Source: an uncultured Brevundimonas sp. (GTDB lineage: Bacteria; Pseudomonadota; Alphaproteobacteria; Caulobacterales; Caulobacteraceae). Taken from it: 64,000 bases of DNA. Positions 8,845 to 17,678 of the stretch are shown piece by piece. The DNA is taken from contig NZ_CALMFB010000011.1 in assembly GCF_937863155.1 (NCBI RefSeq), positions 1 through 64,000 of the forward strand, written 5' to 3'. The notes beneath the pieces are model-generated. The model saw nothing but the letters and a program-made list of their open reading frames with translations, made no database searches and was not told where the DNA came from. How positions within the stretch are numbered: the stretch's first letter is position 1; the number at the start of each line of letters is the position of its first letter. A program made the position numbers and the translations under genes.

Positions 8845-10146
8845 ATGACGCAGGATCGCGCACAGGGTGGACTGGATGGAGCGGGCCTGCGCTGGCTGTT
8901 CCTGGACCTGAACGCCTTCTTCGCCAGCGTCGAACAGCAGGAAAACCCCGACTGGCGCGGCAAGCCGGTGATCGTGCGCCCGGCCGCCAGCGAATACACC
9001 GGCGCCATCGCCGCCAGCTATGAATCCCGCCCCTTCGGCGTACGCACAGGCATGCAGGTGGCCGAGGCGCGGCGGCTGTGTCGCGGGCTGATCGTGGCCG
9101 AGGCGCGGCCGGACCTGTACGTCGCCTACCACCACCGGATCATGAAGGTGCTGGACGACCACCTGCCCATCTTCAAGGTCGGCTCGATCGACGAAGCCTC
9201 CTGTGAACTGACCGGCGACCGGCGCCGGGTGGACCAGGCCGTGGCCCTGGCCGGGCGCATCCAGGCGGCCATCATGGACACGGTCGGCGAATGTCTGCGG
9301 TCTTCGGTCGGCCTGGCGCCCAGCCGGTTCCTGGCCAAGACCGCCTGCGGCATGCGCAAGCCGGCGGGGATCACCGTGCTGCGGGCCGACGCCCTGCCTG
9401 GCCCGCTGCTGGATCTGCCGCTGTCGAAATATCCGGGGGTGGGGCCGCGCATGGTGAAGCGGCTGGCGGCGGCGGGGGTGACGGACACGGCTGGGCTGTG
9501 GGCGTTGGACGCCCGCCGGGCGCGCGCCATCTGGGGCAGCGTCGAGGGCGAACGCGTGTGGCGCGGCCTGCGCGGTCTGGACAGCGACCTGCCGCCCGAA
9601 CGCCCCATCGCCTCGATCAGCCACAGCCACGTCCTGGCCGCCCCAATGCGAACACCGGACAAGGCGCGCGCCGTGGCCCGGCGGCTGGTGGTCAAATGCG
9701 GGGCGCGCCTGCGCCGCCTGGGCCTGACGGGGGCGGCGCTGAGCCTGCACATCGATCTGGACGACACGCGGCGCCACGCGGGCTGGCGCACCGGATCGTT
9801 CAACCTGGCCGTGCCGCCGACCTCGGACACCTTTGTCCTGCTGGCCGCGCTGGACCGGTTGTGGGCGCGCGCGGCGCCGGAGCTGGCGGGCGGACGTCCC
9901 GGCTATGTCGGGGTGGGGGTGCACGGGCTGAAGCCGATCGACGCCTTTTCGCCCGATCTGTTCGACCCCGGCCCGGACCAGGGCGGAACCTCCCCTTCCC
10001 TGCGCCTGTCCCGCGCGCTGGACGTTCTGAACCGCCGCTATGGCAAGGACACGGTCAGCATCGGCCCGCGCCCCGACCTGCCCGCCTATATCGGGGCCAA
10101 GATCGCCTTCAACCGCATCCCCGACCTGGAGGACTTCTGCGAATGA
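8845..10146 (+). CDS. Y-family DNA polymerase (UmuC/DinB-like)
   Basis: Translesion DNA polymerase of 433 residues. Catalytic residues are visible in LDLNAFFASVEQQ (first acidic motif) and KVGSIDEASCEL (second). SRFLAKTACGMRKPAGI and YPGVGPRMVKRLAAAGV are the palm and helix-hairpin-helix motifs. The ATG at 8845 is used rather than the frame start at 8725, because the extra 40 residues are unrelated to the family and contain the promoter and SOS box. The C-terminus (AYIGAKIAFNRIPDLEDF) marks an alphaproteobacterial Y-polymerase group rather than standard DinB, so I leave the symbol blank. The LexA site upstream implies DNA-damage induction. It stands alone, not in an imuA-imuB-dnaE2 cassette. 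Confidence 0.92.
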   Translation: MTQDRAQGGLDGAGLRWLFLDLNAFFASVEQQENPDWRGKPVIVRPAASEYTGAIAASYESRPFGVRTGMQVAEARRLCRGLIVAEARPDLYVAYHHRIMKVLDDHLPIFKVGSIDEASCELTGDRRRVDQAVALAGRIQAAIMDTVGECLRSSVGLAPSRFLAKTACGMRKPAGITVLRADALPGPLLDLPLSKYPGVGPRMVKRLAAAGVTDTAGLWALDARRARAIWGSVEGERVWRGLRGLDSDLPPERPIASISHSHVLAAPMRTPDKARAVARRLVVKCGARLRRLGLTGAALSLHIDLDDTRRHAGWRTGSFNLAVPPTSDTFVLLAALDRLWARAAPELAGGRPGYVGVGVHGLKPIDAFSPDLFDPGPDQGGTSPSLRLSRALDVLNRRYGKDTVSIGPRPDLPAYIGAKIAFNRIPDLEDFCE

Positions 10147-10249
10147 GACCGCTGCGGTTGTCATGGTGATCGCCGATAACCTAGGCTGACAAAGGTCAAG
10201 CTTGCCGAATCTCCCTCGGTCAGGCGCACCGACAGTGGAGTTTTCGCCC

Positions 10250-10702
10250 ATGATGATCCGTTCGATCTGCCTTGCCGCCGCCCTGACGCTGGCGGCCGCC
10301 CCCGCCCTGGCCCAGGATGTCAGCGCCAGCCCGACCTTCGGCAATGTGCGCCTGTCGTCGGGCTTCCCCAACGACCCGCACACCACCACCGTGATCGCGG
10401 GCGGATCGGTCAACGCCGCCAACCTGCCGGGCGCCTGCGTCGGTCAGATCGGCGAGGCGCCGGACGTGCGTCTGACCTATAGCGGCGGGTCCATGCCGCT
10501 GTTCATCCGCACCGTGGCCGCCGCGGACACTACCCTGGTCATCAACGGACCAGACGGGCGCTGGTACTGCGACGACGATTCGCACGGCGACGGCGACGCC
10601 CAGGTGCGTTTCTCGCGCCCGCAGTCGGGCGTCTATGACATCTGGATCGGCGCCTTCAGCGGCAATCCCGAGGCCACCCTGGTCATCACCGAGATCGAAT
10701 AG
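10250..10702 (+). CDS. Secreted protein of the Caulobacter 'peptidase S1'-annotated family
   Basis: Exported protein of 150 residues. The signal peptide is clear: MMIRSICLAAALTLAAAPALAQ, with cleavage after ALA. The mature part is beta-rich, with two Trp motifs (DGRWYCDDDSHG and VYDIWIGAFSG) and a Cys pair that could form a disulphide. Close relatives in Caulobacterales are often labelled peptidase S1, but I see no catalytic triad, so I do not claim protease activity; the fold resembles pre-peptidase C-terminal beta-sandwich domains. The start is one of two adjacent ATGs behind a GGAG. A terminator follows. Confidence 0.8.
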   Translation: MMIRSICLAAALTLAAAPALAQDVSASPTFGNVRLSSGFPNDPHTTTVIAGGSVNAANLPGACVGQIGEAPDVRLTYSGGSMPLFIRTVAAADTTLVINGPDGRWYCDDDSHGDGDAQVRFSRPQSGVYDIWIGAFSGNPEATLVITEIE

Positions 10703-10732
10703 GCGATACGGACCGCAAGGCCCGCATCACCG

Positions 10733-10763
10733 ACGCCCTCCGGTCATGGCCGGGGGGCGTTTT
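10733..10763 (+). terminator. Rho-independent terminator before the gcv leader
   Basis: An 11 bp stem (one G-T wobble) with a 6-base loop, followed by TTTT. It separates the secreted-protein gene from the glycine riboswitch and gcv operon. Confidence 0.8.
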
Positions 10764-10814
10764 CGCGCCCGCTCTCGCTTGACTCCGGGCCCTGAGTCAG
10801 GGCCTTACCTCGGT

Positions 10815-11001
10815 CGCTCTCGCGGGAGAGACCGGGCCGCGCTTTGGACCCGGAGCCGAAGGCGCAACCGCCCCGGAAACGCTCAGGCAAAAGGACCGCG
10901 AGGGCGCACGGACGCTGGAAAGAACCCGGCCGGGTTCGCCGACGGAGCAAGGCGCCACGCTTGTGACGCCGGAATCTCTCAGGCTTCAGGACAGCGGGGG
11001 C
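10815..11001 (+). ncRNA. Tandem glycine riboswitch upstream of gcvT
   Basis: Two consecutive glycine aptamers in the gcv leader. The first (about 10815-10900) shows GGGAGAGACCGGG, GAGCCGAAGGCGCAA and ACGCTCAGGCAAAAGGACCG. The second (about 10909-11001) shows GGAAAGAACCCGG, CGCCGACGGAGCAAGG and ATCTCTCAGGCTTCAGGACAG. These are the conserved J and P3 elements of the glycine class. The linker is short, as in canonical tandem forms. Glycine binding is expected to switch on gcvT-gcvH-gcvPA-gcvPB, probably through access to the ribosome-binding site, since no clear terminator lies between it and gcvT. Apparent long frames here are spurious. A GGGCCCTGA/GTCAGGGCC hairpin lies just before it, around 10788-10804. 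Confidence 0.95.
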
Positions 11002-11046
11002 GCTTCACCGGCGGGAAACCGTCAGATCAGGCGACCGCGAGGCCCC

Positions 11047-12159
11047 ATGTCCGAAACACTGAAGACCACCCCCCTGAACGCCGCGCACCGCGCCCTTGGC
11101 GCCCGCATGGTCGGGTTCGGCGGCTATGACATGCCGGTTCAGTATGAGGGCGTCCTGGCCGAACACCGCTGGACGCGCGAACACGCCGGCCTGTTCGACG
11201 TGTCGCACATGGGCCAGGCGCGCATTGTCGGCGCCGACGCCGTGGCCGCCTTCGAGGCCCTGGTCCCCGGCGACTATGCGATCCTGAAGGACGGCAAACA
11301 GAAATACAGCCTGCTGCTGAACGACGCCGGCGGCGTCATGGACGACCTGATGGCCGGCAAGCCGGACCACACGGGCCTGTATGTCGTGGTCAACGCCGGC
11401 AACAAGGACGCCGACTTCGCCCATATTCAGGCGAGACTGACCGGCGACGCCACGCTGGAGATCCTGGCCGACCGCGCCCTGCTGGCCATTCAGGGGCCGG
11501 AAGCCGCCGAGGTCATGGCCGCCCATGAGCCGGTTCTGGCGGACATGGGCTTCATGGATTGCGCCCGACTGATGCTGTTCGGCGTCGATTGCTATGTCTC
11601 CCGCTCGGGCTACACCGGCGAGGACGGCTATGAGATTTCGGTCCCGGCCGACGCCGCCGAGCGGGTGTGGAACACCCTGTTGCAGGACGCGCGGGTCAAG
11701 CCGATCGGCCTGGGCGCGCGCGACAGTCTGCGCCTTGAGGCCGGCCTGCCCCTGCATGGCCACGACATCGACGCCGGGACCAATCCGGTCGAGGCGGCCC
11801 TGACCTTCGCCCTGTCCAAATCGCGCAAGGAACGCGCCGATTTCCCCGGCGCCGCCGCCATCAACGCCCAGTTGGCCAATGGCCCGGCCCGCGTCCGCGT
11901 CGGCCTGATCGTCAAGGAAGGCGCCCCGGCCCGCGAAGGCGCCGAGATCGCCGATGCCGACGGCAAGGTCATCGGCGTGGTCACCTCGGGCGGCCCGTCG
12001 CCGACCCTGGGGAAGAACATCGCCATGGGCTATGTCCCGCCGGCCTTCGCCGACCTGGGGACTGCGCTTCAGGTCATTGTGCGCGGCCGGGCCGCCGCCG
12101 CCGAGGTCGTCGCCATGCCGTTCGTCGCGTCGCGTTACTATCGCAAACCGAAAGTCTGA
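11047..12159 (+). CDS. gcvT: Aminomethyltransferase, glycine cleavage T protein
   Basis: T protein takes the aminomethyl group from lipoyl-H protein and transfers its methylene to tetrahydrofolate, releasing ammonia. It has 370 residues. The N-terminal FGGYDMPVQY and HAGLFDVSHMGQ motifs are typical, as are SRSGYTGEDGYEI and GLGARDSLRLEAGLPLHGHD in the middle. The ATG at 11047 is used because the longer frame to 10963 would translate the riboswitch. First gene of the glycine cleavage operon; gcvH begins 12 bases after its stop. Confidence 0.97.
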   Translation: MSETLKTTPLNAAHRALGARMVGFGGYDMPVQYEGVLAEHRWTREHAGLFDVSHMGQARIVGADAVAAFEALVPGDYAILKDGKQKYSLLLNDAGGVMDDLMAGKPDHTGLYVVVNAGNKDADFAHIQARLTGDATLEILADRALLAIQGPEAAEVMAAHEPVLADMGFMDCARLMLFGVDCYVSRSGYTGEDGYEISVPADAAERVWNTLLQDARVKPIGLGARDSLRLEAGLPLHGHDIDAGTNPVEAALTFALSKSRKERADFPGAAAINAQLANGPARVRVGLIVKEGAPAREGAEIADADGKVIGVVTSGGPSPTLGKNIAMGYVPPAFADLGTALQVIVRGRAAAAEVVAMPFVASRYYRKPKV

Positions 12160-12171
12160 GAGGGGTCAGCC

Positions 12172-12537
12172 ATGAAATTCACCAAGGATCACGAGTGGGT
12201 TCGCCTGGACGGCGACGTCGCCACCATCGGCATCACCAAACACGCCGCCGACGCCCTGGGCGACGTGGTGTTCGTCGAGGCGCCGCAGGTCGGCAAGACC
12301 GTGGGCAAGGGCGACGGCTTCGCCGTGGTCGAGAGCGTCAAGGCCGCCTCTGACGTCTACGCCCCCGTCTCGGGCGAGGTGGTGGAAAGCAATGACGCCC
12401 TGTCCGGCGCCCCGGAAACCGTCAACGCCGACCCCGAAGGCGAAGGCTGGTTCGGCAAGATCAAGGTCAAGGACGCCGGTCAGCTGGACGAGCTGATGGA
12501 TCGCGCCGCCTACGACCAGTATCTGACCACGCTCTGA
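12172..12537 (+). CDS. gcvH: Glycine cleavage H protein
   Basis: Lipoyl carrier of the glycine cleavage complex, 121 residues, normal length. The lipoylated lysine is in [16 protein letters not shown]. The protein shuttles the aminomethyl group from the P protein to the T protein and is reoxidised by the L protein, which is not in this window. AGGGGTCAGCC lies before the ATG. The gap to gcvPA (125 bp) is the largest inside the operon and holds two palindromic repeats. Confidence 0.98.
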   Translation: MKFTKDHEWVRLDGDVATIGITKHAADALGDVVFVEAPQVGKTVGKGDGFAVVESVKAASDVYAPVSGEVVESNDALSGAPETVNADPEGEGWFGKIKVKDAGQLDELMDRAAYDQYLTTL

Positions 12538-12546
12538 CCACCGTCA

Positions 12547-12645
12547 CCCTCGGGCTTGACCCGAGGGCCAGACGATCAACCGCTGTCGCGAAACCTTCGA
12601 CGCACAGCCCGCACCGCATCCGATCCTCCGATCACGTCGGAGGAT
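12547..12645. repeat. Two REP-like palindromes between gcvH and gcvPA
   Basis: The first palindrome, 12547-12567, has 8 bp arms CCCTCGGG/CCCGAGGG and a 5-base loop. The second, 12623-12645, has 9 bp arms ATCCTCCGA/TCGGAGGAT around 5 bases and is followed by GACGG. Both look like dispersed intergenic palindromes typical of high-GC alphaproteobacteria, here inside an operon. They may stabilise or attenuate the mRNA, which is inference. Confidence 0.65.
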
Positions 12646-12662
12646 GACGGAGTGAGAAGACC

Positions 12663-14003
12663 ATGCGCTACCTCCCCCTGACGCCCGACGACCGCGCCGC
12701 CATGTTGGCGGCGATCGGGGCCAAGTCGATCGACGATCTGTTCGTGGACGTGCCCCAGGCCGCGCGCCGCGACGGTCTGGTCGATCTGCCGCGCGTGGCG
12801 GGCGAACTGGAGGTCGAGCGGGCGCTGGGCGCCCTGGCGGGCCAGAACGTGGCGGCGGGGTCGGCGCCCTTCTTCTGCGGGGCCGGGGCCTATCGCCACC
12901 ATGTGCCGGCGACGGTGGACCACATCATCCAGCGGTCGGAGTTCCTGACCAGCTACACCCCCTATCAGCCGGAAATCGCCCAGGGGACGCTGCAATACCT
13001 GTACGAATTCCAGACCCAGGTGGCAAACCTGACCGGGATGCAGGTGGCCAACGCCAGCCTCTATGACGGCTCGACCGCCATGGCCGAGGGCGTCTTGATG
13101 GCCACGCGGGTGACGCGCCGGAACAAGGCCGTCATCTCGGGCGGGGTGCATCCCCATTATGTCCGCGCCACCGAGACGGTGGTGCACGCCGTGGGCGTCG
13201 AGACCCAGGCCCTGGCGCCCGCCGTGGACGCCGAAGACGCCGTGATCGCCGCCATCGGCCCGGACACCGCCTGCGTGGTGGTGCAGACCCCCAACGTCTT
13301 CGGCACGGCCACCGACGTGACCCGGATCGCCGAGGCGGCCCAGGCGGCGGGCGCCCTGCTGATCGTCGTCGTCACCGAGGCGGTGTCGATGGGCCTGCTG
13401 AAGTCGCCCGGCGAAATGGGCGCCGACATCGTGGCGGCGGAAGGCCAGTCGATCGGCAACGCCCTGAATTTCGGCGGCCCCTATGTCGGCCTGTTCGCCA
13501 CCCGCGACAAGCTGGTGCGCCAGACGCCCGGCCGTTACTGCGGCGAGACGGTGGACGCCGAGGGGCGGCGCGGCTTCGTCCTGACCCTATCGACGCGCGA
13601 ACAGCATATCCGCCGCGACAAGGCGACGTCGAACATCTGCACCAACTCCGGCCTGTGCACCCTGGCGTTCAGCATCCACATGAGCCTGCTGGGGGAAACC
13701 GGCCTGCGCCGGATGGCCCTGCTGAACCACGAGGCGGCGGTGAAGACGCGCGACGCCCTGGCCGCCGTGCCGGGCGTCCAGATCCTGACTCCGCGCTTCT
13801 TCAATGAGTTCGCGGTCCGCCTGCCCAAGGATGCGACCCAGGTCGTGGACGCCCTGGCCGCGCAGGGCGTGCTGGCCGGCGTGCCCTATGGCCGCCTGAA
13901 CCCCGGCGCCGGTTTCGACGACGTTCTGCTGGTCGCCGCGACCGAGACGACGACGGATGCCCATATCCAAGCCCTGAAGACCGCCCTGACGGAGGCGCTG
14001 TAA
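12663..14003 (+). CDS. gcvPA: Glycine dehydrogenase (decarboxylating) subunit 1
   Basis: N-terminal half of the split P protein, 446 residues. It pairs with GcvPB to decarboxylate glycine with PLP and load the aminomethyl group on GcvH. The start [15 protein letters not shown] is family-like; [33 protein letters not shown] and [14 protein letters not shown] are diagnostic. It lacks the PLP lysine, as expected of this subunit. Its TAA stop overlaps the gcvPB ATG (TAATG), which should keep the two subunits in equal amounts. Confidence 0.97.
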   Translation: MRYLPLTPDDRAAMLAAIGAKSIDDLFVDVPQAARRDGLVDLPRVAGELEVERALGALAGQNVAAGSAPFFCGAGAYRHHVPATVDHIIQRSEFLTSYTPYQPEIAQGTLQYLYEFQTQVANLTGMQVANASLYDGSTAMAEGVLMATRVTRRNKAVISGGVHPHYVRATETVVHAVGVETQALAPAVDAEDAVIAAIGPDTACVVVQTPNVFGTATDVTRIAEAAQAAGALLIVVVTEAVSMGLLKSPGEMGADIVAAEGQSIGNALNFGGPYVGLFATRDKLVRQTPGRYCGETVDAEGRRGFVLTLSTREQHIRRDKATSNICTNSGLCTLAFSIHMSLLGETGLRRMALLNHEAAVKTRDALAAVPGVQILTPRFFNEFAVRLPKDATQVVDALAAQGVLAGVPYGRLNPGAGFDDVLLVAATETTTDAHIQALKTALTEAL

Positions 14004-15568
14004 TGAGCACCATGAACAGCGTCGGCCGCCCGACCACTCCGAACGCCGTCTCCGAAAAGCCCGCCACCCTGACCGGGGCGCGTGGCCTGTTGCAGGACGA
14101 AGCCCTGATCTTCGAGGTCGGCCGCTGGGACGTGACCGGCGTCGACCTGCCCGCCCCCGCCACCGACGGCTCGGACCTGGGCGACCTGGTGCGGCGCGAT
14201 CCGATCGGCCTGCCGGGCCTGTCGGAGCCGGAGGCCATGCGCCACTATGTGCGGCTGTCGCAGAAGAACCACGCTATCGACCTGGCCCTCTATCCGCTGG
14301 GATCGTGCACGATGAAGCACAATCCGCGCCTGAACGAGAAGATGGCGCGCCTGCCGGGCTTTTCCGACATCCACCCGCTGCAACCGCAATCGACGGTGCA
14401 GGGCGCCCTGGCGCTGATGGACCAGCTGGCCCACTGGCTGACGACCCTGACCGGCATGCCCGCGGTGGCCCTGTCGCCCAAGGCGGGCGCCCACGGCGAA
14501 CTGTGCGGCCTGATGGCCATCCGCGCCGCGCACGAGGCCAGCGGCCAGCATGAGGCGCGCCGCAAGGTTCTGGTGCCGACCAGCGCCCACGGCACCAACC
14601 CGGCCACCGCCGCCTTCGTCGGCTATTCGGTGGTCGAGGTGGCCCAGACCGACGATGGCCGCGTGGATGTGGCCGATCTGGCCGCCAAGCTGGGGCCGGA
14701 CGTGGCGGCCATCATGGTGACAAACCCCAACACCTGCGGCCTGTTCGAGCGCGACATCCTGGAGATCAGCCGCCTGACGCACGAGGCGGGGGCCTATTTC
14801 TACTGCGACGGGGCCAACTTCAACGCCATCGTCGGCCGGGTGCGCCCCGGCGACCTGGGCGTCGACGCCATGCACATCAACCTGCACAAGACCTTCTCGA
14901 CGCCGCACGGCGGCGGCGGGCCGGGCGCGGGTCCGGTGGTGCTGTCCGAGGCGCTTGCGCCCTTTGCGCCCGCTCCGTGGGTGGTGTCCGATGCCGACGG
15001 CTTCAAACTGATCGAGCGCGCGGAAGACGAGGCGGCCCAGGCCTTCGGCCGCCTGTGCGCCTTCCAGGGCCAGATGGGCATGTATGTGCGCGCCCTCAGC
15101 TACATGATGAGCCACGGCTCGGACGGCCTGCGTCAGGTGGCCGAGGACGCCGTTCTGAACGCCAACTACATCAAGGCCCGGCTGCAGGACCTGATGAGCC
15201 CGGCCTTCCCCGACGGCCCCTGCATGCACGAGGCCCTGTTCGACGACGAATGGCTGAAGGGCACGGAGATCACCACCCTGGACTTCGCCAAGGCGATGAT
15301 CGACGAGGGCTTCCACCCTATGACCATGTATTTCCCCCTGGTCGTGCACGGCGCCATGTTGATCGAACCGACGGAAACCGAGTCCAAGGCCGAACTGGAT
15401 CGCTTCATCGAGGCCATGCGGGCCCTGGCCCAGGCCGCGAAGGCGGGAGACGCCGACCGGTTCAAGGGCGCCCCCTTCCACGCCCCGATGCGTCGTCTGG
15501 ACGAGACCCGCGCCGCCCGCTCGCCGGTGCTGCGCTGGTCCGCGCCGGAAGGCTCCAACGCCGCCTGA
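14003..15568 (+). CDS. gcvPB: Glycine dehydrogenase (decarboxylating) subunit 2
   Basis: C-terminal, PLP-binding half of the P protein, 521 residues. The PLP lysine is in HINLHKTFSTPHGGGGPGAGP. Other signatures are LYPLGSCTMKHNPR, FSDIHPLQP and LVPTSAHGTNPA. It works with GcvPA on glycine. Last gene of the operon; no clear terminator follows in the 111 bases before the next gene. The window has no lpd (L protein), so the E3 partner must come from elsewhere. Confidence 0.97.
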   Translation: MSTMNSVGRPTTPNAVSEKPATLTGARGLLQDEALIFEVGRWDVTGVDLPAPATDGSDLGDLVRRDPIGLPGLSEPEAMRHYVRLSQKNHAIDLALYPLGSCTMKHNPRLNEKMARLPGFSDIHPLQPQSTVQGALALMDQLAHWLTTLTGMPAVALSPKAGAHGELCGLMAIRAAHEASGQHEARRKVLVPTSAHGTNPATAAFVGYSVVEVAQTDDGRVDVADLAAKLGPDVAAIMVTNPNTCGLFERDILEISRLTHEAGAYFYCDGANFNAIVGRVRPGDLGVDAMHINLHKTFSTPHGGGGPGAGPVVLSEALAPFAPAPWVVSDADGFKLIERAEDEAAQAFGRLCAFQGQMGMYVRALSYMMSHGSDGLRQVAEDAVLNANYIKARLQDLMSPAFPDGPCMHEALFDDEWLKGTEITTLDFAKAMIDEGFHPMTMYFPLVVHGAMLIEPTETESKAELDRFIEAMRALAQAAKAGDADRFKGAPFHAPMRRLDETRAARSPVLRWSAPEGSNAA

Positions 15569-15679
15569 GACCGCCCCCATCTCGCAAAGCACGGCAATGT
15601 GAACCGCAAGCCGCGTAACCGGCGTATGCTCCCCCTTGCGTAGTCGGGAACGAGCAGGCGTTGGGAGGCGCTGTCGGTC

Positions 15680-16144
15680 ATGATGTCACGCGTACAAAAA
15701 GGGCTTGTCGCCGGTCTGGCGGCCACCGTGGCGGTCTCGGTTCTGGAGGCCGTCAACATACTGGCGCTGAAGTGGTTTGCGCCGTTTCCCCTGATCCTGG
15801 CCAAGCTGGTCGGAGTGCCCGGCAATCTGGCGGTCGGATGGGTGCTGCATGCGATCGCCGGGATCTTCATCCTGGGTCCGCTGTTCGGAATCCTGTGTCC
15901 GCGCCTGCCGACGGACACGCCGGAAACCAAGGGCATCGTCTTCGCCGTGGGCGCCTTTGTGGTGCTGATGGTGGGGCTGGTGCTGTTCGGCGGCGGCGAT
16001 GTGTTCGGCCGCAACTTCGGCACCATCGGCTGGCTGGTCGCCACCCATGCGGTGTTCGGCATCGTGCTGGGCAATGTCTATGCCCGGATGGTGGCGCGGG
16101 ATCGCCGCGCGGTCGCCCCGCCAGGCGCCGCCCCGGCGCACTGA
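15680..16144 (+). CDS. Small four-helix membrane protein (DUF6789-like)
   Basis: Integral membrane protein of 154 residues with about four transmembrane segments: near 8-28, 45-70, 85-105 and 115-138. MMSRVQKGLVAGLAATVAVS and AVGWVLHAIAGIFILGPLFG are the features I associate with DUF6789-type proteins; this is by memory. The tail is short, cytosolic and Arg/Pro/Ala-rich. GGGAGG lies 12 bases upstream of the ATG. It converges on the atp operon and shares its terminator region. No function known to me. Confidence 0.75.
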   Translation: MMSRVQKGLVAGLAATVAVSVLEAVNILALKWFAPFPLILAKLVGVPGNLAVGWVLHAIAGIFILGPLFGILCPRLPTDTPETKGIVFAVGAFVVLMVGLVLFGGGDVFGRNFGTIGWLVATHAVFGIVLGNVYARMVARDRRAVAPPGAAPAH

Positions 16145-16157
16145 GGCGGTCGGGTCT

Positions 16158-16193
16158 GAAAACACAAAGGCCCCCGTCGCGAGACGGGGGCCT
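16158..16193 (-). terminator. Terminator of the Fo ATP synthase operon
   Basis: Perfect 11 bp stem AGGCCCCCGTC/GACGGGGGCCT with a 4-base loop. On the minus strand it is followed by a T-rich run, so it best serves the atp operon ending at 16233; it may also stop the convergent membrane-protein gene. Confidence 0.8.
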
Positions 16194-16232
16194 GAGATGT
16201 CGTGACCGCGTCGGCGGCCAGACCAGAAAGGC

Positions 16233-16748
16233 CTAGTTAAGGCGCTGGCCGATCTGGGCGATGGCGGCGTCAATCAGGGGATCGGTCTTCTGGGTCGCGG
16301 CGCGCTGGGCCAGGATCTGTTCGGCGGCCTGGGCGGCCAGGTCGGCGGCGGCCGCCTTCACATCGGCGGCGGCCTGGGCCTCGGCCTGGGCGATGCGGCG
16401 TTCGGCCAGGGCCTGACGGCGGGCCAGGCTGTCTTCCAGCTTGGCCTTGGCTTCGGCTTCCAGGCGGCGGGCGTCGGCCTCGGCGGCCTTCAGCATTTCT
16501 GCGGCCTGGGCTTCGGCTTCGGCCTTCTCCTTGCGGATCTGGGCCAGCATGGCCTCGGCCTCGGCCCGCAGACGGGCGGCCTCGTCCAGGTCGGACTGGA
16601 TCTTGGCGGCCTTGGCGTCCAGGGCGCCGGCGATCACCTTGGGCACGCCCGCGAAGATCAGGATGCCGACAAAGATCAGCAGGCCGATGGCGACCCACAG
16701 TTCGGGGTTCGCCAGATCGTACATGTGGGGATCGAGGAAATGGGGCAT
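16233..16748 (-). CDS. atpF: ATP synthase Fo subunit b
   Basis: Peripheral stalk subunit b, 171 residues. One N-terminal membrane helix (ELWVAIGLLIFVGILIFAG) is followed by a long Ala/Glu/Lys/Arg coiled coil that reaches F1. Its start overlaps the stop of the preceding b' gene by one base (TGATG). It is last in the atpI-atpB-atpE-b'-b operon. F1 genes are absent here, which matches the separate Fo and F1 operons of alphaproteobacteria. Confidence 0.95.
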   Translation of the reverse strand: MPHFLDPHMYDLANPELWVAIGLLIFVGILIFAGVPKVIAGALDAKAAKIQSDLDEAARLRAEAEAMLAQIRKEKAEAEAQAAEMLKAAEADARRLEAEAKAKLEDSLARRQALAERRIAQAEAQAAADVKAAAADLAAQAAEQILAQRAATQKTDPLIDAAIAQIGQRLN

Positions 16749-17305
16749 CAGGCGGCTCCGGCCTTGGTGGCGGCCTTCAGTTCGGCGGCGCTGGCGGCCT
16801 GGCCGGTCAGACGCTCGACCATGGCGCGGGCGGTGTCTTCGGCGACGGCGCCGACATGGACCATGGCCGCGTCGCGGGTCTTGCCGATGGCGGTTTCGGC
16901 CTCGGCAATGCGCTGGGCGACGCGAGCCTCTTCCTCGGCCTGGCGGGCCTGGGCTTCGGCGGTGACGCGGGCCTTGGCGGTCGCGGCCATGCCACGAGCC
17001 TCGGCGCGGGCCTTCTCGACCTCGGCCTGGGCGGCGGCGGCCTGATCGGCGGCCTCGGCCTGGACCTGACGGGCGGTGGCGACGGCGTTCGAGATGGTCT
17101 CGGCCCGCTCGTCGATCACCCGGCGCAGACGCGGGGCGAAGACCTTGGCGATCAGGATGTACAGCACGAAGAACAGGATCAGCAGATAGCCGATCTGCCC
17201 CGCCCAGACGGTGGTGTCGAACTGGGGCAGGCCGCCCTTGGCCTCGGCCTCGGTCGTGGCGTGAACGCCGGCGCCATGCGGGTCGTGGGATGTGGGAGCG
17301 GCCAT
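16748..17305 (-). CDS. atpG: ATP synthase Fo subunit b'
   Basis: Second, diverged b-type stalk subunit, 185 residues, forming a b/b' heterodimer. A soluble N-terminal lead (to about residue 33) precedes the membrane helix GYLLILFFVLYILIAKVFAP, then RVIDERAETISNAV and a long Ala-rich coiled coil. The ATG at 17305 is preferred over a TTG at 17335, which would add ten residues without homology. The symbol atpG (also called atpF2 or atpX) is used for b' in several alphaproteobacteria; it is not the gamma subunit. Confidence 0.92.
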   Translation of the reverse strand: MAAPTSHDPHGAGVHATTEAEAKGGLPQFDTTVWAGQIGYLLILFFVLYILIAKVFAPRLRRVIDERAETISNAVATARQVQAEAADQAAAAQAEVEKARAEARGMAATAKARVTAEAQARQAEEEARVAQRIAEAETAIGKTRDAAMVHVGAVAEDTARAMVERLTGQAASAAELKAATKAGAA

Positions 17306-17390
17306 GATGTCCGTTCTTCGCAGGATAGAAAGCAAGACGGCGGCGGCCCCCGTGTGGAGAAGCCCGCCGCCGCCCGGATCGAAAAAACGC

Positions 17391-17615
17391 TTAGGCGTTC
17401 AGGATCAGGATGCCCAGCACGAAGGCCAGGATGCCCAGGGCTTCGGCCAGGGCCGCGCCGACGAACAGGTTGCCGACTTGCGACGAAGCGGCCGACGGGT
17501 TGCGCAGGGCGCCGTTCAGGAAGTTGGCGAAGATGTTGCCCACGCCGATGGCCGAGCCGATCATGCCCAGGGTGGCCAGGCCGGCGCCGATGTATTTGGC
17601 GGCTTCAGCTTCCAT
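17391..17615 (-). CDS. atpE: ATP synthase Fo subunit c
   Basis: Ring-forming proteolipid of 74 residues made of two membrane helices joined by the polar loop RNPSA. The ion-binding carboxylate is the glutamate in [16 protein letters not shown]. The glycine-rich first helix ([20 protein letters not shown]) is typical. The pattern fits a proton-driven ring; I see no clear sodium-ligand signature. It lies between subunit a and subunit b' in the operon. Confidence 0.97.
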   Translation of the reverse strand: MEAEAAKYIGAGLATLGMIGSAIGVGNIFANFLNGALRNPSAASSQVGNLFVGAALAEALGILAFVLGILILNA

Positions 17616-17678
17616 GATGAGTATCCTTGTTTCAGTCAGTGGGTTGGAAGGTGGAAAGTTCGAAACTGAGCCGGGTCT

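Noticed and set aside
10635..11129. Open frame of 164 codons spanning the gcv leader
   Set aside because: It runs through both glycine aptamers and has no coding signature; the RNA structure explains the conservation.
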